Positions 10,233-19,781 of a stretch of DNA of 64,000 bases are shown here, piece by piece. The position numbers and the translations under genes are program-made. This DNA is from Cryoendolithus antarcticus (Eukaryota; Ascomycota; Dothideomycetes; Cladosporiales; Cladosporiaceae). The notes under the pieces were generated by a model. It was not told where the DNA came from. It saw only the letters and a program-made list of their open reading frames with translations, and did no database searches. Every line of letters starts with the position of its first letter. Position 1 is the stretch's first letter. Where the stretch lies: the NCBI GenBank assembly GCA_002077065.1, contig NAJO01000007.1, positions 992,001-1,056,000 on the forward strand. Direction: 5' to 3'.

Positions 10233-12200
10233 ATGGCGGACGAGGAGAATACAGTCGTTATCACTGGTACCAGCAAAGTGGAAGCTAGCCAGATTACCGA
10301 TAAAGAGACAATGGCCAACGCGACTCCAGAAGCATCGACGATAACCAGGCCTACCACGAGTCGCGCACGGTCACCTCCGCCGGTCGGCAAGAAGACGTTC
10401 GATACACTTCCCACAGAGCTCAAGCAATCGATCATCAGTAATTTATGGCGACCCACCGACTTGCGGAACGTCTGTTTGGTCGACAAAGAGCTTCATGAGG
10501 TCGCTGTGCAGTTCCTCTACAAGTCAGTCGCTTTGGACCTGGGCAGCGCCAATGATACGAAGCTCGCTTCTTTTTTGAGCTCACGCAACATTGGTTTGAG
10601 ATGGATGAGGGTGCTGCGTTTGTATCTCGCAAACGTGGAGGATACTTGCAATCAGGAGGTACAGGCGACCTTTGCAACGCGCATGATCTTAGAGATGCTT
10701 CCCCGAGATATCCTCGAGGAGTTCAGGTATGGCTGAGTCGAGGCGCGCATCGTTGAAAGAGCATGTTGACTGACGTCTTACAGCTGGTGTCCATGGAAGA
10801 ATTTCTCGGCAGATAATTTGACTCTCTTGTACAAGACACAAAGGAAGATGACATGGTTGGAGGTCATGCAGCTTGATCGACCATTCGCGACTGAGCTGAA
10901 AGCCGACTTCATCAAGCAACACAATCTCTTCCACCAAGCGCGTAGACTGGCAGTCTACCCAGAGACACGAGAAACTCTGGAGCACTCGCGCATCTTTATC
11001 GAGAACACGGCGGAGAAGCTAGAAGAGCTCATCCTTCACCCTCACTTCGATATTGGTGGGTCACATAGCCCGTCACCTACCCGCATCGCACCTCGTGAGC
11101 TCAATGACTCAGCTACCGGGCATGGCCTCCTGACTGGGACATTGTTCGCAAATATGCTGCCGTTCGACAAGTGCAAGCCGTTCGAATGCCTGACCAGACT
11201 CCGTCTACATTGCATCAACATGCGTTACTGTGCCAGCACATGGTGTAAGTTTGTTGACTTCCAGAAGATGGAGCATCTACGTGTCTACCAGTGTCCCGCT
11301 GCGGAAACGCTGTTCGGCGAGTTGAGTAGAGCTCAGAATCTGCCTCGCAAGCTCAGAGTGTTCGAGGTACAGCATAAAGACAACGAAGAGAACGAGGCAC
11401 TACTGGCGCTGGACGGTCTACTGTGCCTTGTCTCCGGCATTGAGGACCTCCTGATCGACATGCAATGCGTGAAAGCTTTGCCGGGTGCAGCAGGCATCGC
11501 AAGACACGGCAAGACGCTCGAGCTTCTCAGCGTTCACGGATCAAACGATCCACTTGGTTCAATCAGCCGGACAAGTCCAAGTGAGCATGCGGAGCTCGTC
11601 TACGACACAGAGAGTCTTGATAAGATCTGCAAAGCTGCCAAGTCGCTGAAGCAATTAAGCTGCGCCTGGCCCGAACGCAGTATCTTCAAGGCACCTACAT
11701 CAGATTGGACCGCATTTGAGACGGCTGTGAGCACCCTCCACGATGTCGTGACATTGCACATCAGCTCCTGGCCGACGAACAAAAGCCCTGTTAACCTGCC
11801 CCGCATCCAGTATGAGACCCTCCTCCAAGGCTATGCGACTCAGCTCTTTCACTCGTTTGCCTCACATACAATCGATACCGCTCTCACGGGACCTCCAGCA
11901 ACTGGAGCCGTGTCAACCAACATTGGGCTGCCGCGATCCAGACTACGCCTGATTGCTTTCGGCATATCCGACTCAGTATATGAGCGCACGGACTCGCAAA
12001 ACCAGAAGATCTATCTTCGGTCCTCATGCATAGACGCTGAGGGGTTGAAGCGGATCCATGCAACACCTATTGGATGGTGCCTGCGGCAATTTGTTGAGCC
12101 GAGGAGCGAGGTCTTGGAGACAACATTGAGTCGCCATGTCGCCATGCCGGTGAGGGATGGAGAGCATTCAAGTAGATGGGGAGACGATGATGATGCCTAG
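10233..12200 (+). CDS. F-box protein
   Basis: Two exons (10233-10726 and 10784-12200) with a 57-bp intron give 636 residues. After a 50-residue Ser/Thr/Pro-rich head comes an F-box: FDTLPTELKQSIISNL, then RPTDLRNVCLVDKELHEVA. F-box proteins bind Skp1 and act as substrate adaptors of SCF ubiquitin ligases. The rest resembles the leucine-rich, repeat-like body seen in large fungal F-box families (for example FECLTRLRLHCINMRY, KMEHLRVYQCP, KTLELLSVHGSN), but no clear canonical LRR array can be drawn. The target is unknown. The last about 40 residues are acidic and polar, ending with Asp repeats. Such genes expand quickly in filamentous fungi. Confidence 0.82.
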
Positions 12201-12541
12201 GCAGATCATGGGTGGTACCTCCGCTCTCTAAAAATTCGTAGGCTTCGCGAGACAGTCCACTCTCTTCCACTGATATTGCGCGAGGGGTTGATTCTTGTAT
12301 GTGAGTTGTTGTCGCACCAGGCTACTCAGACAAGTATAGGACTAAGAAGCACTCAATCGCTTTCGCTGCTGAACTGCCATTTGGATTGCCTGACCGCTAG
12401 ATTGATACTATAGATGCTACCCTACATGACTCCATTCGCCTTGTGTAGCATACATCATACACCTCTGATGCTCTTCCGTGACCGGGCTGTCGTCACCAAG
12501 CACCTCTTCCCTTCTTACATTCAGATCTACCGTGGACGAGT
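12201..12541. other. Convergent 3' intergenic region
   Basis: 341 bp between the stops of a plus-strand and a minus-strand gene. Presumably two 3' UTRs; nothing else seen. Confidence 0.5.
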
Positions 12542-13170
12542 CTACGATCCCTGCCTCGCCTTCTCGGCGCATATCATGGCAATGATGCGACTTAGCTCCG
12601 CGCTCTGAGCAGCATTCTCCTTGACGACTTGCTCGTCCACGCCCTCGCTCTTGCTCAGCTTGGCGGTGCTCGTCAACATGCGGTTCTGCAGTTGGAGCAT
12701 CATCTGCAGTGTGTTGTCGAGGAATGGTGCCGAGAAGGCTATGCTGTCGGATGCCGACGGTGGGAGACGCATCTCAAGCTTGCGGGGCTTCTTCTTCTCT
12801 TCGGGAACGGACTCGAGCTGAGATGCAGGGGCTTGGGGCTTTTGTCTAAAACACCGTTAGTAAGTTACGAAATATGTGAAGTACAAATTGAGATAGCTTA
12901 CCGCTCAACAAAGGTGATGCTCTCCGCCATCTCGGCCACACGGTTCGCAATGCGGGACGCCATTATGGCATACGCGCCACCCACACCTTGGCTTGGGTTG
13001 TCGCCAGCTACTGAGGCGGCTTTGTTCTGGATGGGCTTTGCGCTCTTGGGTCGCACCGTTGTGCCCGGCGCCGCCTTTTTCACAGGTGCCCGAGTCGTCG
13101 TGGGCCTCTTGGGTGCGGCAACGCCGTTTGGCGCCTTAGCGGCGCCGTTGGACTGGAGTTTGGTTGCCAT
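12542..13170 (-). CDS. Unrecognised small basic protein with helical C-terminus
   Basis: Two exons (13170-12902 and 12845-12542) around a 56-bp intron give 190 residues. I do not recognise the family. The first 60 residues are low-complexity Ala/Pro/Lys/Thr (for example AAKAPNGVAAPKRPTTTRAP). They are followed by a helical stretch around the splice site (MASRIANRVAEMAESI). After a charged linker, a second amphipathic helical region (LDNTLQMMLQLQNRMLTSTAKL, quoted in part: MMLQLQNRMLTS) and RIIAMICAEKARQ close the protein. The helices could form a coiled coil or a small complex subunit. The gene is supported by an in-frame splice, a good ATG and conserved-looking composition in the second exon. 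Divergent from the acyltransferase gene; function unknown. Confidence 0.65.
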
Positions 13171-13645
13171 TGTGTGGTAGTCGCGTGAGGTGGTGTGGGG
13201 ATTGAGTTTCGTCAACCGTTGGCCAGTGTGTGGCTCTGTGGCTTGGTATTGAGTCGGGTAGAAGGTACAGTATGTGAATACAAGAGTTGTGCTTTCCTTC
13301 GAAATGGTTGTCTGTATCTCGATCACAGAAGGGGTTGGATGTGTGCGAAGCTATTCTCGTGTGCCGCCCAGGCGTGTATCTCCACGGTCGGGCCTACGTC
13401 ACAGGGCAGGAAACCTGGATGTTGCGACAGGGATGTGCGGTGCCACAGCAGCATGGATCGGTGTGGCTGGACCAGCCGTGTCGACGACGGCAGCCATGTA
13501 ACGTGTAGTCGAAGCGAGATGATAACATCTAACCTCACTCTCTGATCACTGTCACGGAGAAGTACCAAGCTGTTACGAAAACGGCCGAAGCGATGGTCTG
13601 GACGACATTGATATCCGCAACCTGAACCCTTGGCATATCTCCAAC
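13171..13645. other. Divergent promoter region
   Basis: 475 bp between the small basic protein gene (minus) and the acyltransferase gene (plus). Overlapping short ORFs in all frames but no motif; nothing else seen. Confidence 0.5.
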
Positions 13646-15601
13646 ATGGCCACGAGCTCAGTCAAGTCAGACGCCGGCCACGCCGGCGGTGGCCTCACGC
13701 TCACGAAGTCTGGTGCGAACAACCCGAATCCCATCCTCCATGGCTCCATGGGGCAAGCAGAAAGGGCCTTCTCGGCAGGCTCGACTTTTCTATCTGGCAT
13801 CATGGCGATCTCGGCGTCCCAATTCATCGGTGCCCCGTTGAAGTTGGTGGACCCCAAGTTCTACGACTCCTATATGGCATGGACGAAGGAGTCTTTCGCA
13901 GTTCTCATGACGACCATCACGCAATGGTGGGCTCCTACCGTTGTGAGAGTCAGTGGCGATGAAAGCATGAAAGGCCAGCTCTATCAGATGGACGATGGGA
14001 CGCTGAAATGCAATTTTCCGCATCGGCTGGTGCTGATGGCAAACCACCAACTGTATACAGATTGGCTGTATTTGTGGTGGGTGGCTTATACTAACAAGAT
14101 GCATGGGCATATCTACATCATCTTGAAAGAATCTCTCAAGAGTATACCGATCTTCGGCTGGAGTGCCCAATTCTACAATTTCATCTTCTTGAGTAGAAAG
14201 TGGGAGACTGACAAGTTTCGGTTCAAGCGAGCTTTGAACGGTCTGAAGAATCCCGCGGATAAGATGTGGTTGCTTATCTTTCCCGAGGGGACCAACCTGA
14301 GTGCTGTAACGAGGGAGAAGTCTGCGGCATGGGCGAAGAAGACAGGGACGAAGGACATGAAGCATCAGCTCTTGCCGCGATCGACGGGTTTGCAATTCTG
14401 TCTGCAAGAACTGAAGCAGACCACCAATTGGTTGTACGACTGCACGATTGCATACGAAGGCGTGCCGAAGGGAATGTATGGGCAAGATGTATTCACATTG
14501 AAGTCTTCGCTGTTCGAAGGACGGCCTCCCAAGTCGGTCAATATGTATTGGCGACGATACCGCATTTCGGAGATCCCTTTGGAGACTGACGAAGCGTTTG
14601 CCAGATGGTTGAGCAATAGATGGCGGGAGAAGGACTACATACTGGAGTACTTCTACAAGTTTGGACAGTTTCCGGCCGATGAACCAGTGGCAGCACTACA
14701 AGCAGTGAAAGGTAAGAGGCCCCCGAATCATCGCAGAGCTATCGCCACAGAGGTGAAGGGTGGCGGATGGGATGAGTTTTTGAGCATCTATGGACCCATT
14801 ACCTCTGCTGCTGGAGCGCTATCGGCAATCGACATGACAGAGCCGCTAAATTTCGATATGCTGCTGGGTCAAGTGGCAAAAGCACAACACATGAATCTTG
14901 CAGATCTGATGCGGAAAGCACCGACACCTCCTACAAGTCAGGAAGCTATACGACAAGCGATCAAAGCTGCGAACAAGAAGAAGCCCTTGCCGAAGCCGGT
15001 GTATGACAAGCTGATTGCTGACACGCCGACGACGCAAAAGGGCATGAAGCGTGCGTTGCAAAGATCTGGGGACCCAGAGATTGCGAAGCGCGTCGAGTTC
15101 GCGCCATCGGTGTCGGAGAGTCTCCCGTCCACCACACGAGAGAACGTCACGCAAGCTGCGCTCAGGACGCAGCAGGCAATCTCTGCTGGTCAAGGCCCGA
15201 GGTCTCCTGCGGCAACGCAGCTGGCGTCGAAAGTCAAGACCAAGGCGGGTGTCGCGAACACACAAGCTATGGTCACAAGACCGCTGAGTACACTGGCCGT
15301 ACAGAGCGCAGGCGGTGCGATTAGGAAGGTCGCCGCATCACGAGCGCAAGCGAAAGGACCACAGAGTGCACCGGTTGTGAAGAAGGCTGGTGAAACTACA
15401 CCTGCTGCTGCCACGAGCAACGCAAACAGCGCCGCGAGGAACACGACAGCAAGACAGCCGGTTACAAAAGTCGCACCTTCAAAGGCAGGTTCTGTGATTG
15501 GGCCTCCGAAGCTGAACGGCACTGCGAAGGCAGCCCCCTTGACTGCAGCGAATGTGGCAGCCGTGAAGAGTGCACCGCCGAAGAAGGCTGTGGCACCGTA
15601 G
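13646..15601 (+). CDS. PlsC-type lysophospholipid acyltransferase with long disordered tail
   Basis: Intronless, 651 residues. The acyltransferase domain has motif I NHQLYTDW (H-x4-D, near residue 132), a middle block FGWSAQFYNFIFLSRKWETD, here in the AGPAT/LCLAT1 style (GWSAQFYNFIFLSRKW), and motif III FPEGTN near residue 211. An N-terminal hydrophobic segment (TFLSGIMAISASQFIGAPL) suggests an ER membrane anchor. The arrangement resembles yeast Cst26 and animal LCLAT1/AGPAT5, which transfer acyl chains from acyl-CoA to lysophosphatidic acid or lysophosphatidylinositol. From about residue 400 the protein changes to roughly 250 residues of Ala/Lys/Pro/Thr-rich sequence, not part of the catalytic fold and likely disordered. 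The acyl acceptor is inferred from the family only. Confidence 0.87.
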   Translation: MATSSVKSDAGHAGGGLTLTKSGANNPNPILHGSMGQAERAFSAGSTFLSGIMAISASQFIGAPLKLVDPKFYDSYMAWTKESFAVLMTTITQWWAPTVVRVSGDESMKGQLYQMDDGTLKCNFPHRLVLMANHQLYTDWLYLWWVAYTNKMHGHIYIILKESLKSIPIFGWSAQFYNFIFLSRKWETDKFRFKRALNGLKNPADKMWLLIFPEGTNLSAVTREKSAAWAKKTGTKDMKHQLLPRSTGLQFCLQELKQTTNWLYDCTIAYEGVPKGMYGQDVFTLKSSLFEGRPPKSVNMYWRRYRISEIPLETDEAFARWLSNRWREKDYILEYFYKFGQFPADEPVAALQAVKGKRPPNHRRAIATEVKGGGWDEFLSIYGPITSAAGALSAIDMTEPLNFDMLLGQVAKAQHMNLADLMRKAPTPPTSQEAIRQAIKAANKKKPLPKPVYDKLIADTPTTQKGMKRALQRSGDPEIAKRVEFAPSVSESLPSTTRENVTQAALRTQQAISAGQGPRSPAATQLASKVKTKAGVANTQAMVTRPLSTLAVQSAGGAIRKVAASRAQAKGPQSAPVVKKAGETTPAAATSNANSAARNTTARQPVTKVAPSKAGSVIGPPKLNGTAKAAPLTAANVAAVKSAPPKKAVAP

Positions 15602-16066
15602 AGGGCTTGATGGAGCGGACTGACTTCGAAGAGAACTATTGTGATATATACTTATGAGCGGCATGGGGTGTATAAGATTGCATATATAGCATGGCGCAGG
15701 CGCAATGAGAGACTCGGTATTGTGAGCAGCTAGACTAGCATCGACGACTTGTCCACAAAATCTATGCCCATATCGCAACCACTGGTCATACTTGTCAACG
15801 CATGGGCCCTTGAGATCTTCCCGTCGCCATGCATTGATCTGCATGAAGTGGAGCTGTGGCTGAAGCGGTGACATGCAAACCGACGTCACGCGTACAGGGA
15901 TATGGATGGCCTCGAACTTGGACGCGCAGGTCGTGCAACACTTCAAGGATCGACGATGTAGTAATTTGCTCCGGGGTAAGCCTCACCAACAGTTCCCATC
16001 ACCCACAGTCACCCTCTAGGAAGACATACCACTCACTTTCTCTGAATTCTCCACAACACCGCAATC
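15602..16066. other. Intergenic region
   Basis: 465 bp between two plus-strand genes. Short ORFs on both strands are not supported by motif or composition. No repeat seen. Confidence 0.5.
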
Positions 16067-16710
16067 ATGGTCTCCTACGTAACAGACTACATCCAGAACA
16101 CCGCCGCCGGCTACCTCAAGACCGGCATAACGGCGGCGGGCACAATGGCCGGCAACACAGTCGGCTCTGTCGGCGGCTTGGTCGAGAACACAGGCCGCAG
16201 CGTAGGGCAAGGTGCCTCCAGTCGGTCCCCCCATCTAGCAACACCTTACACTGACGCGGTCATTGATGTGTAGCTATCGTAGGCAGTATCGGCGGCGTAG
16301 GAGGGTACATCAACAATTACGGTGATGGGATAAGAGGGAAGTTCGCGGCGGATGGGCCGGTTGGCGGAGGCGCGGCAAAGAAGGTAGCTGTAAAGCCTGG
16401 GGCGCCTGCTGTCAAGGGCGCGGTGCCGCCGGGGGCGAAGAAGCCGCCAGCTACGCCAGTCAGAACAGGAGTGACGCCCAAGCCGCCCGTGGGTGGTGTG
16501 AGGGCTCCGCCGAAGGGCACAACAGCTGCGAGAGCGCCGAACGGCAAGGCAATGCCTAGTGCTGCTAGTCGGCCAGCAGGAGGGGTGAAACCTGCGGTGG
16601 GCGGTGTAGCAAGACCTGCGGCGCCGAGACCTGCTGTTGGTGCAGCAAAGCCGCCGGGTGGAAAGACTGCGGTCAGTGCTGCGAGTCGGCCGAAGCCAGT
16701 GGTCAGATGA
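16067..16710 (+). CDS. Unrecognised Gly/Ala/Pro-rich small protein
   Basis: Two exons (16067-16211 and 16274-16710) around a 62-bp intron give 193 residues. The first exon and the start of the second encode a glycine-rich amphipathic region (TAAGYLKTGITAAGTMAGN, then VGSVGGLVENTGRSVGQ, then AIVGSIGGVGGYINNYGDGI). This resembles the Gly-rich membrane-associated segments in small fungal proteins of unknown function. The remaining about 120 residues are Ala/Pro/Lys/Gly low complexity without a fold I recognise. The splice keeps the Gly-rich pattern continuous, which supports the model. A role in membrane association is only a guess. It shares tail style with the two genes upstream. Confidence 0.6.
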
Positions 16711-17598
16711 AAGAGAAGTACCTGACGTGTACTTCGTTTGTAGCATAGCGTATGTCTGACTGATTATCTTCTCACAAGCCTTCTGCTGATTCAGTCACAG
16801 GTATTAACTATCCAAGACACCAGCTTCAGGCCAATTCGTGATTGCATCATCTACAGTATCTGTAAGCGAAAGACTAAAACTCTTATATTGACTTGAAAGA
16901 GACCTGAGCATCTTCCGACATACGTGGCACGCGAGTGGCATGCTCAGGTGCAGCTGAGATGTACACGAAGTGGAGTCCATTATACTGTCTACACCTTTCA
17001 TCGATACAGTGGTGTCGGACACTTGGGCTTGAGTAAGTCGGTAGTAGCAGGAGCGGACAGGTACCTCTCTGGAGTGCTCCCTCGTCTGGCTCTGACTGTG
17101 GAGCACTCGATAGTGGCCGTGCGCAGCTTGTGCATCTATCGAAGTCGTCTATGATGCCGATTGTGTTGCCGAGATGTCACGGAGAGACATGATCTCCAGC
17201 GGTGATCGAGAGGGGTTGACATCTAATTGTCTTGTGCACCATCCAAGAGCAAGGAACACTCGTGTTGCAGCTGATAACAGCACACGACGGCTGCAGCAAG
17301 ATACTGAGAGAGTGTGGGTGATTTCATATGGTCGAGAGCAGCAGCAGAAGGTCATCTGGAGCAGCGAAGGAAGGTACGTGAGCGTGTCCTTCATGCGTGC
17401 CCTTGGTGTCCACGGTTCGCCGCAGCGGCATTTTGAAGTTTCATTCGCGTACTTGCTCTTACACTTATCATAGCAACATGACCGACGCTTCAGGAGGTCA
17501 GCTTGAATGAGCCTTCTGTGCGTCGCCCTAGCACAGAGGGAGTCCAGAACGAGGGCATACGTTCTCCGATAGATGCGCTACAGCGTCATCAAAGCACC
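16711..17598. other. Intergenic region before the orphan gene
   Basis: About 0.9 kb without a supported gene. An ATG at 17478 could begin the orphan gene through a 40-bp GT-AG intron (17497-17536) that restores frame, but that intron would be shorter than any other here. No repeat or RNA gene seen. Confidence 0.4.
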
Positions 17599-18315
17599 AT
17601 GAGAGAAGACCGCGCGGCCCAAGGCGAGATCAAGAACCAGGTCACAGGCGACCAAGTGATTGTGAAGCAGGAGACGATTGTGAGAGGGCACCGAGCGGTC
17701 ACAGCAAGCGAGCGAGTGCCGATCAAGTACGAGGTCATACACGATCCAGTGACTGTGGAGCAGGAGCCAGTGGAGAGGGAGAGCCGAGCGGCCACGGTGG
17801 AGCCAGTACAGATCAAACAGGAAGTCATAGACGACTCCGTGTTTGTGCAGCGAGAGGCTACAATTGAGTTCACGAGCGTGAAGCCAGAGACCGCTGAGGA
17901 CGTTGCCCGAGCGGGCGGGGTGAGGAGTGCGGAAGAGGCCACCATCGCGAGAGAAGAGGTCACAGGCGACCTGGGTCGCGCGGGCGTGACGAAGAATGAG
18001 TGGGGTATGCTGAGCAGGCCACCATGCAAGATTTGCCATACTGTGCATTTCAATGCTTGCGATGGTCCGCAGACGACGGTGAAGCGGAAGCGTGAGGAAT
18101 CACCGAAGCTGGAAGAGGACGATGATCGCGGATTTAAGCGCCAGTCCGCGATACAGCGTTCGGCGCAGACGGGCGGGCCACGTGAGACTGGACCGCCTCG
18201 CCAGCTCTTCTGTCGCCGATGCGGCTGTGCTCACCCATGGAGGCACCACATCAAAGTGGTGGCCTCCGCGACACTGGCTCGGCCGAGCCCCTACGCTTCA
18301 TCACGAGAACTGTGA
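17599..18315 (+). CDS. Orphan protein with repeated Psi-K-x-E motifs and two Cys/His clusters
   Basis: Not recognised. The frame is open from before 17503; 17599 is its first ATG, giving 238 residues. Numbering below counts from 17503. A degenerate repeat of about 30 residues occurs roughly three times (V-x-V-K/E-Q-E ... R-A-V/A-T ... I-K-x-E-V-I), giving four V/I-K-x-E tetrapeptides at 54-57, 74-77, 104-107 and 126-129. These match the SUMO-acceptor consensus. Two Cys/His clusters follow: CKICHTVHFNAC and, 50 residues later, CRRCGCAHPWRHH; they resemble zinc knuckles but neither has a canonical spacing. A basic, nuclear-signal-like KRKREE and an acidic EEDDD lie between. The 3' end may be spliced onward. 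A nuclear protein is plausible, but it could also be a decayed gene. No function is assigned. Confidence 0.45.
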   Translation: MREDRAAQGEIKNQVTGDQVIVKQETIVRGHRAVTASERVPIKYEVIHDPVTVEQEPVERESRAATVEPVQIKQEVIDDSVFVQREATIEFTSVKPETAEDVARAGGVRSAEEATIAREEVTGDLGRAGVTKNEWGMLSRPPCKICHTVHFNACDGPQTTVKRKREESPKLEEDDDRGFKRQSAIQRSAQTGGPRETGPPRQLFCRRCGCAHPWRHHIKVVASATLARPSPYASSREL

Positions 18316-18521
18316 GGTCCGGCAGACACATTGGCTGTGCAGATGGCAGGCGCGAGAGATGACGAGACGCAGGAATCCACCACGATGTCGGTACTAGACA
18401 TGATGATGGATCTCTCCCGCAACGTATGATCGGAGGCGCATTTACAGTTCCTGGTGCGATCTGTGCAGCATGGAGATAACATGCAGCGCTGGGAGATTCT
18501 TTGCGCCAGTGGCGCCAGGTG

Positions 18522-18752
18522 ATGAGCGCACAGGCTCTCTTGGCATCGAGCGAGTATGTGCAACCGGCACAGACAATACGGACTGCGAGTGCTGGCAGAG
18601 GCGGTTACAGTCGCGGGCGCGGCGATAGGTGGACTCGGCGAGGCCACGGACGTGGTCGTGGTGGCTTCGCCGCTGCTAATGGCAGCACCCGAAGCCTGCA
18701 TGGCGCGCACGGTGGGAGGAGAGAGATGCCTGCGACACCGCAGGTGGACTAG
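18522..18752 (+). CDS. RGG-rich ORF, possible 3' exon of the orphan gene
   Basis: Open frame of 76 codons from the ATG at 18522 containing GRGGYSRGRGDRW and RRGHGRGRGGF, typical arginine-glycine RNA-binding low complexity. A candidate acceptor (ATGCAG ending at 18486) lies just upstream in an open stretch of the same frame. It could therefore be a downstream exon of the Cys/His orphan gene rather than a separate gene; zinc knuckles plus RGG is a common RNA-binding combination. No splice path could be proven from sequence alone. Confidence 0.3.
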   Translation: MSAQALLASSEYVQPAQTIRTASAGRGGYSRGRGDRWTRRGHGRGRGGFAAANGSTRSLHGAHGGRREMPATPQVD

Positions 18753-18814
18753 GAAGGCGGTGTTGTTGGCAGTGGGGCGCAGAGCCCTGCTGCTGACGAT
18801 GCTGCCTGGTAGTA

Positions 18815-18903
18815 TCCGGGGCTTTGAAGTGAATTGCCCCTCGTACCAAGGGGTGTCCAATGACCTGATAATCTGAGTCAGAAGTGATTATTGACCTGAT
18901 AAT
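18815..18903 (+). repeat. Left terminal inverted repeat of the MITE
   Basis: Pairs with 19129-19217 in inverted orientation. It contains two copies of TGACCTGATAAT (18861-18872 and 18892-18903), a direct sub-repeat that also occurs in diverged form in the right arm. Confidence 0.75.
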
Positions 18904-19128
18904 CCCTCGCTACATTAGCATCTATCGGTAGTCCTACAAAGGTGAATAAGCCAAAGTCTAGAGCGTGTATTTAAGATACCCTACTCTGAATCTCGTATTT
19001 ATATGTCATTTATTGCGTGTATAGTAGCTATAAGAAGTGAGAGCATTTGACATCGACTTCAGACTTCGATAGGAACCTCAAAAGTGCTGATTTTCAGGGT
19101 CCAAATTGCTAGCATTGGCTAGCTGAGT

Positions 19129-19217
19129 ATTATCAAGTCAATGATCACTTCTTGCCCATATTATCAGGTCAACGGATAACCCTCGGTACGAGGGTTAATT
19201 CACTTCAAAGCCCCGGA
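19129..19217 (-). repeat. Right terminal inverted repeat of the MITE
   Basis: Inverted partner of the left arm. It includes a near-perfect palindrome (AACCCTCGGTACGAGGGTT) that the left arm retains only in part. Confidence 0.75.
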
Positions 19218-19247
19218 TAGCTCTAGACGGAGGCGGCGGCAAAACTC

Positions 19248-19255
19248 TATAAAAA
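19248..19255 (+). promoter_or_regulatory. TATA-like box beside the MITE
   Basis: TATAAAAA on the plus strand, 30 bp outside the right end of the element and about 80 bp before an 82-codon ORF (19335-19583). It may be a promoter for that ORF, for a long leader of the transporter gene at 19782, or chance. Confidence 0.25.
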
Positions 19256-19460
19256 CCCACCTCAACTACGGGCTCGCACCTCTACGTGGTGTTGAGGATC
19301 AACGGCTTCATCGCCGGCTAAGACGAGTCCATGCATGTATACAGTCAGTCTTCAATGTACCATTATTTCACAAACGTACGGTCGACAGTATCGTTGTGTC
19401 GCAGGGAGTGCCTTCATTGGTCCTGATCGGGTCAAGCTTGACTTCATCCATGTTCACAAA

Positions 19461-19538
19461 CAGCTCCAACAACTTCAACAGCTCCAACAACTCCAACAGC
19501 TCCAAGAACTCCAACAACTCCACAACTCCACAACTCCA
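19461..19538 (+). repeat. 9-bp minisatellite (CAACAACTC / CAACAGCTC units)
   Basis: About 78 bp of nine-base units such as CAGCTCCAA and CAACTCCAA, finishing with three 8-base CACAACTC-like units. In one plus frame it encodes alternating Gln/Leu (QLQQLQQLQQL) inside an 82-codon ORF at 19335-19583 which I do not call as a gene. Confidence 0.8.
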
Positions 19539-19781
19539 TCTGCGATGCAAGTCTTGACTTTGGCAAACAATCATGGATCATAGATAGTATTACAAAAACA
19601 GTCGAAAGCAGTGCAGTATTGGTCTTGCCGATCCTCTTGCTGCGTCCGACTTCGCTCACATGTGAGCCGAGTACCGAAGAATCTACCTCAGGACTTGACT
19701 AATGACCCTTTTGCACAGCACTCGCTATCCTGGAACGTGAAAACGACATTCTGACCTCCTCTACAAGTCGACGATATTGTA

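Larger units (their letters stand above)
18815..19217. mobile_element. MITE-like element with 89-bp terminal inverted repeats and TA flanks
   Basis: A 403-bp non-coding segment whose ends are inverted copies of each other. Both start TCCGGGGCTTTGAAGTGAAT and stay alignable for 89 bases with about 13 mismatches (roughly 85% identity by eye). Each end is bordered by TA (18813-18814 and 19218-19219), the target duplication of Tc1/mariner/pogo-type transposons. No ORF of transposase size is inside, so it would be a non-autonomous MITE mobilised in trans. The core of about 225 bp is AT-rich compared with the surroundings. Confidence 0.75.

Noticed and set aside
18243..18330. Splice from the second Cys/His cluster into a frame reading HHENCEV to complete a knuckle
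   Set aside because: The only GT...AG interval available is about 35 bp, too short for an intron in this genome.
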